This document shows, piece by piece, positions 1-11,654 of a stretch of 64,000 bases of DNA (positions are counted from its first letter, which is position 1; the number at the start of each line of letters is the position of its first letter). Origin of the DNA: Delphinus delphis (lineage: Eukaryota > Chordata > Mammalia > Artiodactyla > Delphinidae); assembly GCF_949987515.2 (NCBI RefSeq), contig NC_082702.1:56265600-56329599 (forward strand), in the 5' to 3' direction. A program made the translations under genes and the position numbers. The notes beneath the pieces were generated by a model, which worked only from the letters and a program-made list of their open reading frames with translations, made no database searches and was not told the origin of the DNA.

Positions 1-1009
1 TTACAAAACCATGCATTTACCGGAAATGAACGTGTGGATAAATACTAACGGGAAATCGACAGAAATCATGAATGGTTTCACTGCTTTTTTTTTTTTAACC
101 TACAAAAATGAGGATATCATGTCGCGTGACCTTACAAAATTGCGGTGTATTTACAGAAAAGAGAACAGAGCGACGAGAACGGAGGATCTATGCTACATGC
201 ATGAGTAACAACGTGGGTGATGGTCCAAACAGCACATGCAGTAAAATAGGACAGAAACGAGGCAGTCCACACTGTGGTTCCGTTTTACAGAGCTCAAAAC
301 CAGGCAAAATGGGTCTATGTTATTGGAGGCCACGGTAGGGTTCCCCTTGGGGGGCACTGGTGGTGTTAATAGCATACCAGTTCTTCACGCGGTGCTGTTA
401 CACGGGTGCCCGATGTGTGCAAATCCAGGGAGCTCATGGTTTGCGTGCTTTTCTGTACCTGGGTCCCCCTTCCATAAAAGCTCCGGAGTGTACGCCTCTA
501 AAGTGAGAACGGGCGTTTACAAGAAAATCCAGGAACAGCAGTCTGCGTTCAGCGTGGTGAGGAATTGCCCAGGACGGGGAGGGAACGAGATGGGAAAACG
601 CCCAGACCTCTCTCCTCTGCCTCCTGGGCATCCCAGGGGAAAAGCAAGGCCCCCGCGGACTGCAGAGTCCCCCGGCCCCTCCCCAAGCTCCCCGCTGCAC
701 CCCTGCACTGCAGGGGCCCAGCCCTGGCAGTAGGAAAGGAGGAAAGTCCCCACTGGTTTCTTTTTCTTGCCACCGAAGGAGCGGCAGGTATTTGTTCCTG
801 AAACTCAGGACAGCTAATTTTACACTGTGAGCGAGATACTGCAGGGAGAGACGACACGGATGGCTCGGGGGTCGGATCCGACAGCTGGGAGTGATGCTGG
901 GGGCTGGAGAGAGGGGTCCTCTGTCCGCCTGCAAAGCGGGGGAAGCTGGGTCTGTCGGACACGGTAGCTCAGAGTCTCCTGGATCTCAGTTTATACCCTC
1001 AGGCTGGGA
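1..1009. other. Unassigned non-coding DNA
   Basis: No repeat family or gene is recognised. The first 250 bases are AT-rich with a short T run; bases 560-760 are C-rich. Open frames on both strands overlap each other and show no recognisable domain, so they are treated as chance. The stretch could hold an unrecognised exon or a very old repeat. Confidence 0.5.
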
Positions 1010-1090
1010 TTAAGAGCTACTGGGTGTGTTCTGGGCTCTGTCATTCACTGGGTCTTCTGGACCTCAGTTTCCGCATTTCTAGGGGGAGGG
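1010..1090 (+). mobile_element. MIR SINE fragment
   Basis: The stretch has the order typical of the MIR core: a 'ctgtcattcactgggtcttc' stretch followed by 'cctcagtttccgcatttct'. This matches the mammal-wide 'tgtgacct...ctcagtttcctcatctgt' pattern. The copy is diverged and its ends are approximate. Confidence 0.5.
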
Positions 1091-1394
1091 GGGGGTCCAT
1101 CAAATGATGCCTAAGGACCCAAAGTGTACATCACTGTGTCCCATCTTTACTTTGCCTTCCTGTTATTTCAGGGGACCGATCACATCCCAAGAGCAGAAAA
1201 TGTCATCCTGTGCTTGGTTATTAGAAGTAAAACAAACGGAAAAGCATGCTAATTACTTCCTATTTCGCCTCCCCTCACACCGCGAGCTCACGTGGAGGCT
1301 GCCAAGGCTTTGAGCACTGACGACACTGAAGGAAGGCTTGGAGCTCAAAACTGGGTCCTTTACAACAAATGACGCCACATCTAAAAAGAGTTCA

Positions 1395-1743
1395 CGGGCT
1401 TCCCTGGTGGCGCAGTGGTTGAGAGTCCGCCTGCCGATGCAGGGGACACGGGTTCGAGCCCTGGTCCGGGAAGATCCCACATGCCCTGGAGCAACTAAGC
1501 CCATGAGCCACAACTACTTAGCCTGCGCGCCACAACTACTGAGACCGAGTGCCACAACTACTGAAGCCCGTGCGCCTAGAGTCCGTGCTCCGCAACAAGA
1601 GAAGCCGCCACAACGAGAAGCCCGCGTGCCGCGACGAAGAGTAGCCCCGCTCGTCACAACTAGAGAAAGCCCGCGCGCAGCAACGAACACCCAATGCAGC
1701 CAAAAATAAATAAAATAAATAAATAAATTTATAAAAAATTATT
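1395..1743 (+). mobile_element. CHR-1-type tRNA-derived SINE (long form)
   Basis: The sense copy begins 'gggcttccctggtggcgcag' and carries the tRNA-like B-box region 'ggttcgagccc'. Its body has repeated 'ccacaactact' subunits, and it ends in an A/T-rich (AAAT)n tail. A perfect 12-bp target-site duplication, aaaaagagttca, flanks it at 1383-1394 and 1744-1755. This shows L1-mediated insertion and fixes both ends. CHR SINEs are known from cetaceans, hippos and ruminants. An open frame at 1338-1709 lies mostly inside this SINE and is not a gene. Confidence 0.93.
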
Positions 1744-1755
1744 AAAAAGAGTTCA

Positions 1756-2912
1756 TTTCACCATAATTAACTTATGGCTTGTATAATCATCCAACATGCT
1801 TCCAAAGCTCTCAGAACAGCCAAAGGACATAAAAGATTTTTAAAACCTCTGTAAGCAAAGTAACCAATCACATTTATTCACACCAGTAGGATTCTTTGTT
1901 CTCCGGGTGGCATACGCGAGTGTAAGCGTGAAAAGGCATAAATAAACCCGCCCTGGAACTCTTCTCTGTGGCCTTTGTTCTTGCTGCCTCACGCTGCACT
2001 GCTCAGAAGCTGCCCACCATCCTTAAAAGAGAAAGTGCTATTTTTGATCCTATTTTTCCAGAGGAAGGGGGGTGGCTCATGTGCTTCCCTCTCCCCCCCG
2101 CCCACAGACAGTGGTTAAACTGGAAGAACCACTGGATCAACAAGAGCACACAGATGGCCCTGCACGACAAGAATCCTCTCCAGCGCCCTTGGGATGCTGG
2201 GAGTTCAGGGCACTGTGATTGTCGTTCTAAATCATGGAACCCCTGCTGGATATGGAAGTGAGCAAAGCAGGAAGGGCGGCAGGAGAGGAATGAATTGCCC
2301 AGTGGACTGGAGGCCCCAGGGAGGCCAAGGAGCAGGTATGACGCAAGGATTCGAGCCTGCACATGAGGAGAAGAAACTGTGATCTGAGGTCTGAGGACGC
2401 CTGAGTCAGGGATTCTGGAGAGAGAGAAGGGACCCGTGGGTTCCGGAAGCAGCATGGAGAGGAAGGTCAGTGAGAGGAGGAAAGCAAGACACTGAACACA
2501 AAGCTCAGCTTGGAGCTTCCTGGCAGCCACGGCAAAAAAGGGAGCATGACAAACTCACCTAAGGAAAAGCAGACGGTCTTCCCTGTAGGTTTGGAATTCA
2601 CCTTGAAGGACAGATGGAATTGGGAGGAGAGAGAGTGAGTGAGCAGACAGCATGTGAGCTGGGTGTCCAGATGTTCCTTGAACGAGGGAAGTATCAAAAG
2701 GTCTGTGGCTTGCATAACCCCGGGGCCTATGTGTGGGAAACCTCCCAGAAAAGCAGCTTTGTCGCTGTCACCGCAGCCCTTGTAGATCACGGCAGGCGTG
2801 ATGCCATCCCTGCTCAAGAACACCTGCGAGCCCCCCTGTGTTTATGCGTGGTCTGCATGGAGTGCCACACAGAAGTGTGCTCCGCAGAGCAACTTCGATT
2901 AGCCCGAGTTTT
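1756..2912. other. Unassigned non-coding DNA
   Basis: No repeat or gene is recognised between two SINE insertions. Overlapping frames exist on both strands (for example 2003-2530 minus, 2614-2970 plus). They show no domain, and the second runs into the downstream SINE, which argues against coding. Confidence 0.45.
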
Positions 2913-2926
2913 CTTGACCTTCGCCT

Positions 2927-3056
2927 ATTTTCTTTTCTTTCCTTTACTAGTCACGCCACAGGGCATGTAGGATCCTAGTTCCTCAACCAGGGATCAAACC
3001 CTCACCCCTTGCAGTGGAAGTGTGGAGTCCTAACCCCTGGACCACCAGGGGAGTCC
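2927..3056 (-). mobile_element. CHR-family SINE, short antisense copy
   Basis: Read on the minus strand it begins 'gggactcccctggtggtcca' and carries the B-box-like 'ggtttgatccc'. A 14-bp target-site duplication (cttgacctt, then c with g or a, then cct) flanks it at 2913-2926 and 3057-3070 with one mismatch. Only the tRNA-like head and a short tail are present, so the long CHR-1 body is missing. Confidence 0.88.
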
Positions 3057-3354
3057 CTTGACCTTCACCTTTTCATTCAAGGCGGGGTTATGTACCATTT
3101 TGTGAAGGGCTCTTGGCCTTTGATGGTTGTTTGGGGGGTCGGGGATTTAACCATTTAATCATGTAAGTTGTTCTTTCATGAGATGTTGGCTTCCAGGCCC
3201 TTCTGCAGGATCAACGTACGTAATTTCAGGATGGGGGGGAAGGAGGGACGGGGGCCCCTCCTTAAGGCTTCGGCACACACGTATGGGAGCAGCTGTTGGC
3301 AGTGAGTTCTAGGATGGGTAGCACAGAAAGGTAGAAGACTTGGTCCAGCTCCAG

Positions 3355-3450
3355 GCATCGTGCTAATGCATTACCTGCTTATCTCCTTCAATGTCCCCCA
3401 ATCCTGGGGTCCCCATTTTACAGAGGAGGAAAATAGGGGTTTGGTTCGAG
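3355..3450 (-). mobile_element. MIR SINE fragment, antisense
   Basis: The segment 'ccccattttacagaggagga' is the reverse complement of the MIR 'cctc(a)tctgtaaaatgggg' motif. Upstream 'gctaatgcattacctgcttatctcc' fits the antisense MIR 3' side. Ends are approximate. Confidence 0.55.
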
Positions 3451-4486
3451 AGGAGCACCAGGCATGCTTCCCCTACAGTGAGAAACACGATGCTGAGGAC
3501 CGCTCCGCACAGCCTCAAGGCGCCTCCCAGTGAAACAGCCGGTCACGCTCCTGCCGCCGGACGGCTCCCTGGGAGCCAGGCCCGGCTGGCCGGGCGCCCC
3601 GTGAGCCACCCGTGTGATCCCCGCAGCCGCTGTCTCTGTATCGCGTGGGGAGACGGTGAACTTGGACAGACACACTTGTCCGAGGTCCTGTGGGTTATAC
3701 ATGGCAAAGCCAGGCCTAGGACTGGGCTTGGAGAGGCCACGTCACATGCCCACGATGCCACAGGATGCAGGTGGCAGGGCTGGAGCACCAGCACCGTGAC
3801 CACCGACCCATAATGAACTGTCCGGGGCACCTTCCAGGCACGTTCCTAACCTTTTGAAATGGATGTCATGGAATGAAAACACCATCCCTGGTCACAAGAT
3901 GTCCCTCGTCATTGCCGTCAAAGCCATAAATACCAGAGGTCTAAGTTAGCAGGTGCTCTCAGAGGCTCTTCGGTTGCACGCGACAGTCACCGAACGCTTA
4001 CGGACCTTCCTCCCAAGCAGGGAAGGGTAATGCTCTGTTGACCCTGGCAGGCGAGGCATGGGAGACCTGGCCAGGTGTGCTTGAGGACAGCAGGACCAAG
4101 GGCCAGCTACAAAGGGTTCTCGCTTCTCATGTGTGGCAGGACCCGCCCTCCGGCCTCCGGCATCCCCTGCGCCCACACCTCTCCCTGGGGGCTGCCGCTG
4201 GACTTGCCTGGGGGCCCAGGACACAGTGATCCCCTCTCCTCCAGGCCTCTCTTGGACCAGGTCGGAAGGGTACTCTAGACAGAGCATCAGGTACCTCTGA
4301 TCTTGGGTGGAAATGGAGCCACGACTCTCATCCAGCAGAGAGTCAAACTGAAATATCGATCCAGGCTGGAGGACAGTCTGATGCGCCAGTTCTGCTCTGG
4401 GTTCTTCGGTTCAAGAAGCCTGGAGGGTCCGTTCCGGTTTCCCATGGGGGCTTGTTTTTACCATTTTGTTTCTACTTGTGGCTCAT

Positions 4487-4492
<6 letters not shown>
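3451..4492. other. Unassigned GC-rich non-coding DNA
   Basis: GC-rich DNA with no recognised gene or repeat. Overlapping frames on both strands (3391-3813 plus, 3946-4287 minus) share the same bases and have low-complexity composition, so none is called. Confidence 0.45.

Positions 4493-4540
<48 letters not shown>
4493..4540. repeat. (CA)n microsatellite
   Basis: About 23 CA dinucleotides in a row with a single interruption (an extra A near 4529). The purity suggests a length-variable locus. Confidence 0.97.
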
Positions 4541-4599
4541 TTTGGGTTTGAGGTTTTATTCCTCTGGGATTTGGCAAGTGAAACTGTGGACCTCTGGTC

Positions 4600-4690
4600 T
4601 ACTTATTCACTCAACAAACATTTAAGGGGACCTACTATGTGCTAGATAAGTATCTGGAGTATGAAGACGAAGAAAGAGACAAACTGAAGC
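4600..4690. mobile_element. Old L2/MIR3-type fragment (uncertain)
   Basis: The motif 'cctactatgtgctagataag' next to 'tcactcaacaaacattta' matches the common ancient-repeat pattern 'caacaaatatttattgagcacctactatgtgcc'. Several families (L2, L3, MIR3) share it, so the family is left open. Confidence 0.4.
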
Positions 4691-5070
4691 CTGCAGCCCA
4701 GCCACATGCATCCCAGGGAACGCTCGGCAGCCCGCGGGCCTGGAGTGGAACGTCCGCAGTTGGGGACAGGCTGGTCGTCGCCCCCAGGACCCAGCTGTGA
4801 TGGGAGTTTGAGCTTCGTTCTGCAGGCACTGAGCCTGGAAGATGCCGAGTGCTTCTCCGGGGGGGCGGTCAGCTGCCGCAGATGATATCTGAGTCCTGGT
4901 GGAACGCGGACACCAGCACTGTCCATTCTGCAGAGGCCAAAGGAGGAGGCGCCGGGGTTTGGACTGAAGAACGGACCCCGTGGCCCCCACATCATCCCAT
5001 CTCCCCAGGAAACGGAAACCGAGCACCTGTTCTCCCCTGGCCCGTTCAGTCACGTAAACACCTGTCTTTA
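4691..5070. other. Unassigned non-coding DNA
   Basis: No gene or repeat is recognised. Frames on the minus strand that cross this stretch also run through the flanking SINE and are taken as chance. Confidence 0.45.
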
Positions 5071-5085
5071 GAAGTTGCACAAATA

Positions 5086-5275
5086 GGGGACTTCCCTGGT
5101 GGTCCAGTGGGTAAGACTCCACGCTCCCAATGCAGGGGGCCGGGGTTCGATGCCTGGTCGGGGAACTAGATCCCACATGCCGCAACTAAGAAGCCCACGT
5201 GCCGCAACCAAAGATCCCGCGTGCCGCAACGAAGACCCGGCACGGCCAAAATAAATAAATAAATAATTTAAAAAA
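5086..5275 (+). mobile_element. CHR-family SINE, sense, short form
   Basis: It begins 'ggggacttccctggtggtcc', has a B-box-like 'ggttcgatgcc', then two 'gtgccgcaac' subunits, and ends with an (AAAT)n tail and A run. A short direct repeat, gaagttg, at 5071-5077 and 5281-5287 may be the remains of the target-site duplication. It is weak, and about 8 bases separate its left copy from the SINE start. Confidence 0.9.
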
Positions 5276-5287
5276 GAAAAGAAGTTG

Positions 5288-5734
5288 GAGAACTAGAGTG
5301 TGGGTGAAAGCCATAAACATAGTGTGTGGCTTGAGCCAGGAGACAGATTATTTGCTCTGTCGGGACAGTCACGTCTGAAGGCCCTCAGTCCTATAAGAAC
5401 GACCCCCTAGGAAGCTGTTCTCTGCTTTCTCTCTCTCTTGCAATTAATAACAAGTTCCTCTCCAAGGCTGTGAGCCTCTGGAAGGCGGTTTCTGGGCTGT
5501 TCATTTTCCACGGTCCACACGGGGCCCAGGGCCCACCACTTAGTGAGTCATGATGACAGCTGTCACGTGAGATCACCTACTGTGTGCTTCCCACCGAGGC
5601 CAGGGTCTGCACTCTGGGGTGGGGCGGTCACCGTCTCCAAATGACACCTGGAGTAACTCGCCACGGCTGTGACACCAGGAGTGGCCGGGCCTGGGAACGA
5701 AAGACCTGCTGTCTCTTAAAGCACAGCAAGACGG
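5288..5734. other. Unassigned non-coding DNA
   Basis: No recognised gene or repeat. A CT-rich patch lies near 5425-5440. Confidence 0.45.
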
Positions 5735-5818
5735 TAAATGTGCTAGAAACCATGGAATGGCACACTTGAAAGGGTGAATCCTACGGCACGTGAATTATGT
5801 CTCTATTTTAAAATGCAG
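5735..5818 (+). mobile_element. L1M 3'-end fragment
   Basis: The bases 'gaatggcacacttgaaaggg' followed by 'tgaattatgtctctatttta' fit the known end of old L1 3' UTRs ('attgtacacttaaaatgggtgaattttatgg...aattatatctcaataaa'). The rest of the element is missing. Confidence 0.6.
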
Positions 5819-5930
5819 TAAAATAGAGAGCATCGTGCCCCCCAAAGTGGGCCTTCTGCCCAAGAGGATGGAGGTGCCCGTCTCTTTACCACGGTCACGA
5901 ATGTCAGCAGAAAGTGTTTAATGCACATCA

Positions 5931-6018
5931 GAGGGAAGGAGGGAAGGATGGAGAGCGGGAGGGAGGGAGGGAGGGAGGGGAGGAAAGAAAGAGATGGAAG
6001 AGGGAAGCAGGAAGGAAA
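5931..6018. repeat. Purine-rich (GGGA/GGAA)n tract
   Basis: An almost pure purine run built on GGAA and GGGA units, with six GGGA units in a row near 5959-5982. The G runs meet the simple four-run rule for a G-quadruplex on the plus strand. Confidence 0.9.
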
Positions 6019-6021
6019 TTC

Positions 6022-6118
6022 GGGAGAATCAGCTCGAGTCCCAGGTCAGCCACACAGTCCTTGAGAGAACACGTCACTTCTCTCTGGGCCTCAATTTCCT
6101 CATTTCAAAGTCCTTTAC
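6022..6118 (+). mobile_element. MIR SINE fragment
   Basis: It contains 'tcacttctctctgggcctca' followed by 'atttcctcatttc', the MIR core pattern after an 'agctcgagtcccaggtcagcc' start. Ends are approximate. Confidence 0.65.
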
Positions 6119-7045
6119 ACCCCTTGTATGGAATCTCAGCTCTGCCTCTAATGTACGTGGGCACGTGACTCCCCCGCCCGGCACCCAGGGTGGGCCTGGG
6201 GGGCCTTCAGGAGTGGATGTGGTCCCCGGCCTCCTCCCACCTGGATCTGCCAGCCAGGCGGGGCCTTCCTCTGTGTCTGCTGGCCTCCTCGGGGTCCCTG
6301 CAGCCTCCGGCCCCCTGCAGCCCACCTTTTCAGAGCCGGGGTGCTGGGCCCGGGGCAGGTCTGGGTTTGCAGATGCGTCTCGGGGGGAACTGGCTGAGCC
6401 CCACTGATCTCATTTCAAGTCACAGGCCGCCGCAGGCCCCCCCCCCGCGCCCACGAAGCCACAGCAGCCGCGGAGCCACCAGCGCTCAGATCTCACCCCA
6501 CTGTGGCCAGCAGGTAGAAACCGGGACGCGGACACCTTCTTCTGTGAAACCCACTTGGCTCGACTTCAAAGAAACCAAGCCTGCCTCCCTTTTGGACAGA
6601 AGAAAACCAGAAAGTCATACTTGGGGGTGCGCTGTGAGGCGCGGGGGGCGGGGCCGGCTTTGCTACACCTCCGGGAGCTGGAGGGGGCTGTGAGGGAGCC
6701 AGCTGGGTGGGAGAGAACCGCTGGGAGCATCACCTCCCAGCCCCTGTTCGTGACGTCACGGAGCAGCATGGAAGCTGGCGGGCTGCCCGCCGGGGCTGCA
6801 AGACACCACAAGCCGGGGATCCCTTTCCCAGAGCTGCTGGTTGACCCCTGGGTGTCAGGAACGTTGAAATTTATAGTCGTTCCCTCTATGGCTCATTGGC
6901 CCCTCCTGGCTTGACCTCTCCTTTCGCTGCTTACAGTTTCTGCTGCCTGCTGGAAATTTCCACCTGCGTGTTCTTCTGGTTGCAAGAATGAAAAATCCCC
7001 AGGGTGAAGTCAGCACCCCCAGCCCGCCCCGTGGCTAGTCTGGTT
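6119..7045. other. Unassigned GC-rich non-coding DNA
   Basis: GC-rich and repeat-poor. Overlapping frames at 5994-6407, 6190-6693 and 6555-6914 show no domain and conflict with each other. An unrecognised exon cannot be excluded. Confidence 0.4.
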
Positions 7046-7057
7046 TTCTCTATTCTT

Positions 7058-7263
7058 TTTTTTTTTTTTTGGCGCTCCGCGGGCCTCTCACTGTTGTGGC
7101 CTCTCCCGTTGCGGAGCACAGGCTCCGGACGCGCAGGCTCAGCGGCCATGGCTCACGGGCCCAGCCGCTCCGCGGCATGTGGGATCTTCCCGGACCGGGG
7201 CACGAACCCGCGTCCCCTGCATCGGCAGGCGGACTCCCAACCACTGCACCACCAGGGAAGCCC
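7058..7263 (-). mobile_element. CHR-2-type SINE, antisense
   Basis: On the minus strand it begins 'gggcttccctggtggtgcag', carries the B box 'ggttcgtgccc', then the 'tccggagcctgtgctccgca' body, and ends in a run of A (seen as the T run at 7057). A perfect 12-bp target-site duplication, ttctctattctt, lies at 7046-7057 and 7264-7275. It sits at the edge of an L2 fragment. Confidence 0.95.
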
Positions 7264-7275
7264 TTCTCTATTCTT

Positions 7276-7990
7276 CATGACACCAACTCATCCCCCAGTT
7301 ACCGAGGCTCCAAACCTCAGAGTCACTGCCAACTTCTCCCTCGCTCCCCACTGCTTGCTCTCTCTTGCTTTCCACCCTTTCTTCCACGTTCAGAGTCTGT
7401 GTCCGGACCCTAACACTTCCCTGGCTCTGTCTTCTGCAAACTCCAAAACAGCTCGCATAGCTCCTTGTGACCTCAGAAGCACAGCTTTGAACACATCGGG
7501 TCCTCCGCTCAAAACCCTCGTAGCCCTCATAGCCACCAGGATAACGTTCTCTTCCTTAGCAACGTATTCAGCGTCTGTCGCGATCTTGCCCTAAAAGGAT
7601 CTTTCCCCTCTCCTCCTCCTCCCTTACCCCACTCTCCAGCCCTGAGATAGTATTTCACGGGCCAACTGTGCTTAGTTGGTGGTTGTGGGTCTGGAACGTT
7701 CTGCCGTGGAGCTGCGCGATGATTGCAGGGATTATAAGGCTGCCTCTGGGCTTGCTGCAGGAGTGCTGCAATCGATTAGCAATGTCTGCTGTGGGTGAGG
7801 GATGGTGCAGTGTGCCGTATAGTTGCCAACCTATTTTTCACCAGAGTGGGCTTCTCTCTCCAGCCCACCCCAACCTTCTTTACACTTTCCTGCATCTGTG
7901 CTTTTCCTCTAGGCCTGTCACTCTCCCTGCATGTTCCACCCCAAGTCCTTAAGGACCAGCCTGAATACTGTGCACCTGACGTTGAAGATA
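7276..7990 (+). mobile_element. L2 LINE fragment
   Basis: Segments such as 'ccaaacctcagagtcactgc', 'cacatcgggtcctccgctca' and 'cttgccctaaaaggatc' follow the order of the L2 3' region (…aacctcggagtca…ctgatcatgtcactcccctgctcaaaa…). Divergence is high and parts between 7600 and 7830 are unclear, so the span may be more than one piece. Confidence 0.55.
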
Positions 7991-8116
7991 GGAACATGTG
8001 TGTGGACAATTCAGCCAGAAAATGAGGGAGGCAGTGATTGCAAAGTAGAGGTTCCCAAGCTCGGGTGTGGGCCGGCTGAGTCTGCATCATGGGGTGGGAG
8101 CTTCGTCTTCTTTTTT

Positions 8117-8468
8117 AAAAAAATTAATTAATTAATTAATTTTTGGCTGTACTGGGTCTTCGTTGCTGCGCACGGGCTTTTCTCTAGCTGTGGCGAGCGG
8201 GGGCTTCTCTTCGTTGCGGTGCGCGGGCTTCTCACTGCACTGGCTTCTCTTGTTGCAGAGCATGGGCTCTAGAGTGCACAGGCTTCAGTAGTTGTAGCAT
8301 GCAGGCTCAGTAGGTGTGGCTCGCGGGCTCTAGAGCGCAGGCTCAGTAGTTGTGGTGCACGGGCTTAGCTGCTCCGTGGCACGTGGGCTCTTCCCGGACC
8401 GGGGCTCAAACCCGCGTCCCCTGCATTGGCAGGTGGATTCTCAACCACTGTGCCACCAGGGAAGCCCC
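8117..8468 (-). mobile_element. CHR-1-type SINE, antisense, long form
   Basis: Read on the minus strand it starts 'gggcttccctggtggcacag', passes the B box 'ggtttgagccc', then repeated 'ccacaactactgagcc' units, and ends 'ccagtacagccaaaa' plus an ATTA-rich tail (8117-8142). The target-site duplication was not clear. It is 352 bp long, close to the sense copy at 1395-1743. Confidence 0.93.
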
Positions 8469-8665
8469 CATGCTATTGTTTTTATATGAGTGACGAAAAT
8501 GTATCTTGCCTTGTTCAGATGAAAATTCATATTTATAAATATTTTTTCTGCACTACACACGTATGGTAATCATTTACCTGGAAGGTGAGTCTTTGTTGTT
8601 TTTTTAAGAGGCACTTTCCAAATGAAGGTGACTGATATAGAGAAATACTTGTAGTGTATATAACC

Positions 8666-8666
<1 letters not shown>
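8469..8666. other. Unassigned AT-rich DNA
   Basis: AT-rich stretch without a recognised element, ending at the GT repeat. Confidence 0.45.

Positions 8667-8709
<43 letters not shown>
8667..8709. repeat. (GT)n microsatellite
   Basis: About 21 uninterrupted GT units followed by a short (TA)n stretch at 8710-8722. It is a strong candidate for a polymorphic marker. Confidence 0.97.
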
Positions 8710-8711
<2 letters not shown>

Positions 8712-8722
8712 ATATATATATT

Positions 8723-11447
8723 TTAAAGAAAAGTGCAGTGTTTATTTACTAGAAGTCAGCAGAGGTAACTGTGTTCAAAGGTGGTCAGAGGGGTCTCTAA
8801 ACACTCCACAACTCTCACCATCCCAATTCACCAATACATGCTGCCTGAGCTCACTCACTGGTGTGTTCTCCTTTTTGGTTGAGTTCCCCGAACTATCCCC
8901 ACCTCCCCACCTCTCCCTGGAGACACACTATCAGGGAGTCTGGACTGAGCACCACACTGTTGTTAGAAAATTCGTATTTCATTGTTTCCTGTTCCCATAG
9001 CAAGTAACCCCCAAATGATCTCATGAAATCCATCTTGCTTGTTTCTCCTCGTCCGGAATCTTACCAGTAGAGGAATAGGGAAATCATAAAATCCACCTGG
9101 CATGTCCCATCTCTCCCTGCATCTAATCGGCAAGAGAAGAGTAGAAGCGTGTGGCAGTGACACGGTGGTTATAAGACAGCCAGACTTACACGGTGGCTCA
9201 GGGTTCCAGAGGTCTGTGTCCCAAGAAGTGAGAGAACAAGGTACCTTTTATGGACGTAGCCTCAGAAGCCACGCCGAAATGCGCTAACTTCTCTTCCTTA
9301 GAAGGGAGGCGTATTCAACGGAAGTACAGTGGGAGTCCGCTCTCGATGAGAAGAGCATCAGAGAATACATTTTTCAACCATTACTGGTGGATTCAAAAAA
9401 TTCTTTTTTTGTCTTTCTGAGCCAGCACTTAATTGTAAATTATTCCCAGATGAGACCAAGATTTGCCTGAGACCTAAGTGCATTGGACCAAGGAAGACAA
9501 TCAAGTAACTGAATCCAAGGGTTGAGGTTTTTAATTTCTGAAAAAAAATTACATTTATTTTCTCCAAATCCCCAAGAAATGTGTGATTCAGTACCGAGGA
9601 TTTATACACACACCAATGTGTGTTTGCTTTTTTATTTATGGACTTGAGCAATGCTCCCAGTGAAGGGAGGGTAGTGTACTTGCTCGGTTATAAAGCACTG
9701 GACTTCCTGAGCATACAGAGGGTCCTGGATATCTTCAGAGCCTTGCTTTCTTGTGTACAGCGTCACTTCTTATTGAGGAAAGATATTCCAAGCGGTAGAA
9801 TTGCTTTTTGCTCTCTAAGGTTGGCTAATCTCCTTTCATTCCCTTATTTGTAGTGTATTTCCTAAGGATTTCTAAGTTTACAGTTGTGTTTGTGTTTCTG
9901 TGTGTGTAAATAAGTGGTTTAAAATGTTTTATTAGGAAAACCAAAGTGAAGCAGACATCCTTTTCAGTCTGAGAAAAACTTGAATAACTGGCCTTACCAA
10001 CTCTCTTTGCCACAAACTTGGACTGTGTCTTTGGGCAAATTGTGTCCTCTTTCTGTGTGCTAACTTGGGCATGGAGTGTAATGTATTCAGGAGCTCATAT
10101 CTAATACCCTGTATATTTGACATCAGGTTATAAAGCTTAAAAAATGATGGTTGACCTCTACTGAATATATTTGGAGCTGATCCTTGAGAAAAGTTAGGCA
10201 AATTATCTTCGAAATGAAAAAAAATCTAATCCATTGCATGTGGATTTTTTTATAAAAGTGAATTACTAGAAAATAAAGTAAAAATATACAAAATATAAGC
10301 CCCAGCTTTATTAGTAAGAGACTGAAAAGTGCGCTGTCAAATTGAATAAAAGTTTCCAAACTGTTCCTCTCAATTTCTTTTCCCCTTTTGCACCAGACAC
10401 GGTTTGTGGATTGGCACCTGTACCTCATTTGGACTCGCACTGGTTGGAGGGATATGCCTACAAGCTATTGTGGTTGCCTCACCAAAAGGAGTTCTTGGCA
10501 ATAAATAGTTGAACACAAGTCCCTTTCATATAACAGTCACCAAAATACTTGAAAGTTGCTGTGTGTGTTCTAGGTAAGTGGGTAGGCTGGTGTGTAAAGA
10601 GACAAATAAAAGAGGAACATGGTTCCCCAGAGTACGTTTTCCTCTTCACAGTGACCACCCTTCAACTTCCTCTCTACCATTACATTCAGCCTTCCTTTAC
10701 AGCTCCCCCCACCCCCGCTCCCTTTAACAAAAACCACTGAGCAAATCAAGTAGCAATATCCCCCAAAGCTGAGAGGGGTAGGACTGCCCAAGATATTTCC
10801 TTGCTTCTAGAAAACCCTCTCACTCACAGACTCAACTGGGCCTCTGTTGGCGCACGTGTCTCGAGCGCCTGTACACAGAGGATATGCAGTACACTCCTGG
10901 CCAACCCTCACGCGACCCCTGGAGGATAAAGGCTTCAGCACACACTGAATAACCAACTGAGTGGTTTTAGGAATGGATCAATCTCCACTTTAGAGTCAGT
11001 GTTCTGATAGTGGAGTCTGAGACTATGAGATCTTACCTGTCTAAACAAACAAATAAAAACATCTACTTTTGGTTGGGACCTTGAACCTCAAACTGCCAAG
11101 CAGACAAGATATGCAAAGTGCACATGTCCACTCCGTTAAAAATATATCTGGGTGCTGGGCCTGGCTTCCTTTCTTGGTCAGAGGGAGGGCCTCATCTCAG
11201 GTGGGGTGGCTTGGCCATATTTGCATAAACTATTTACATCAGAATTCTAAGAAGCGTTGTAGCCAGTGGGCATCCAAAGGGGTAGTTCTCTATGGCCAGA
11301 TTCAGACCATGTGACTGTGTGATCTCAGAGAAGGCTGCCAAGTTTTCTAATTCAGTTTCCATGTCTCTCAGATAAGGGAGCTCAGCTTAAGACTCAATAG
11401 TGACGACTACCTTCACGGAGGCTTCACGACAAACCCAGGCCCCTGCT
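8723..11447. other. Long repeat-poor AT-rich stretch
   Basis: About 2.7 kb in which no SINE, LINE or DNA transposon could be recognised, unusual for this window. It is AT-rich, above all 9340-10540. Open frames are short (up to about 105 codons) with no domain. Weak MIR-like wording occurs near 10015-10060. It may be single-copy sequence, possibly with conserved non-coding elements, or too diverged to recognise. Confidence 0.45.
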
Positions 11448-11612
11448 AAGCCTGCTCTGTGCGTTAATGTAATTTCATGCTCACAGCCCAATGAGCTCAG
11501 CGTGGTGATTAGGCCCATTTCACAGATGAAAAAAACGAGGCTCGAGAAATCATCTCTTGCCCAAGCTCACACAGCTAGGATATGACTTGAATCAGACTTG
11601 ACCCCCTGGAGG
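11448..11612 (-). mobile_element. MIR SINE, antisense
   Basis: It contains 'cccatttcacagatgaaaaa', then 'tcttgcccaagctcacacag' and 'gatatgacttgaatcagact', which is the reverse complement of the MIR core in the right order. Confidence 0.85.
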
Positions 11613-11654
11613 TGTGACCCCAAAGCTTGGATTTCCGCCCCCCCTTCCACATTA

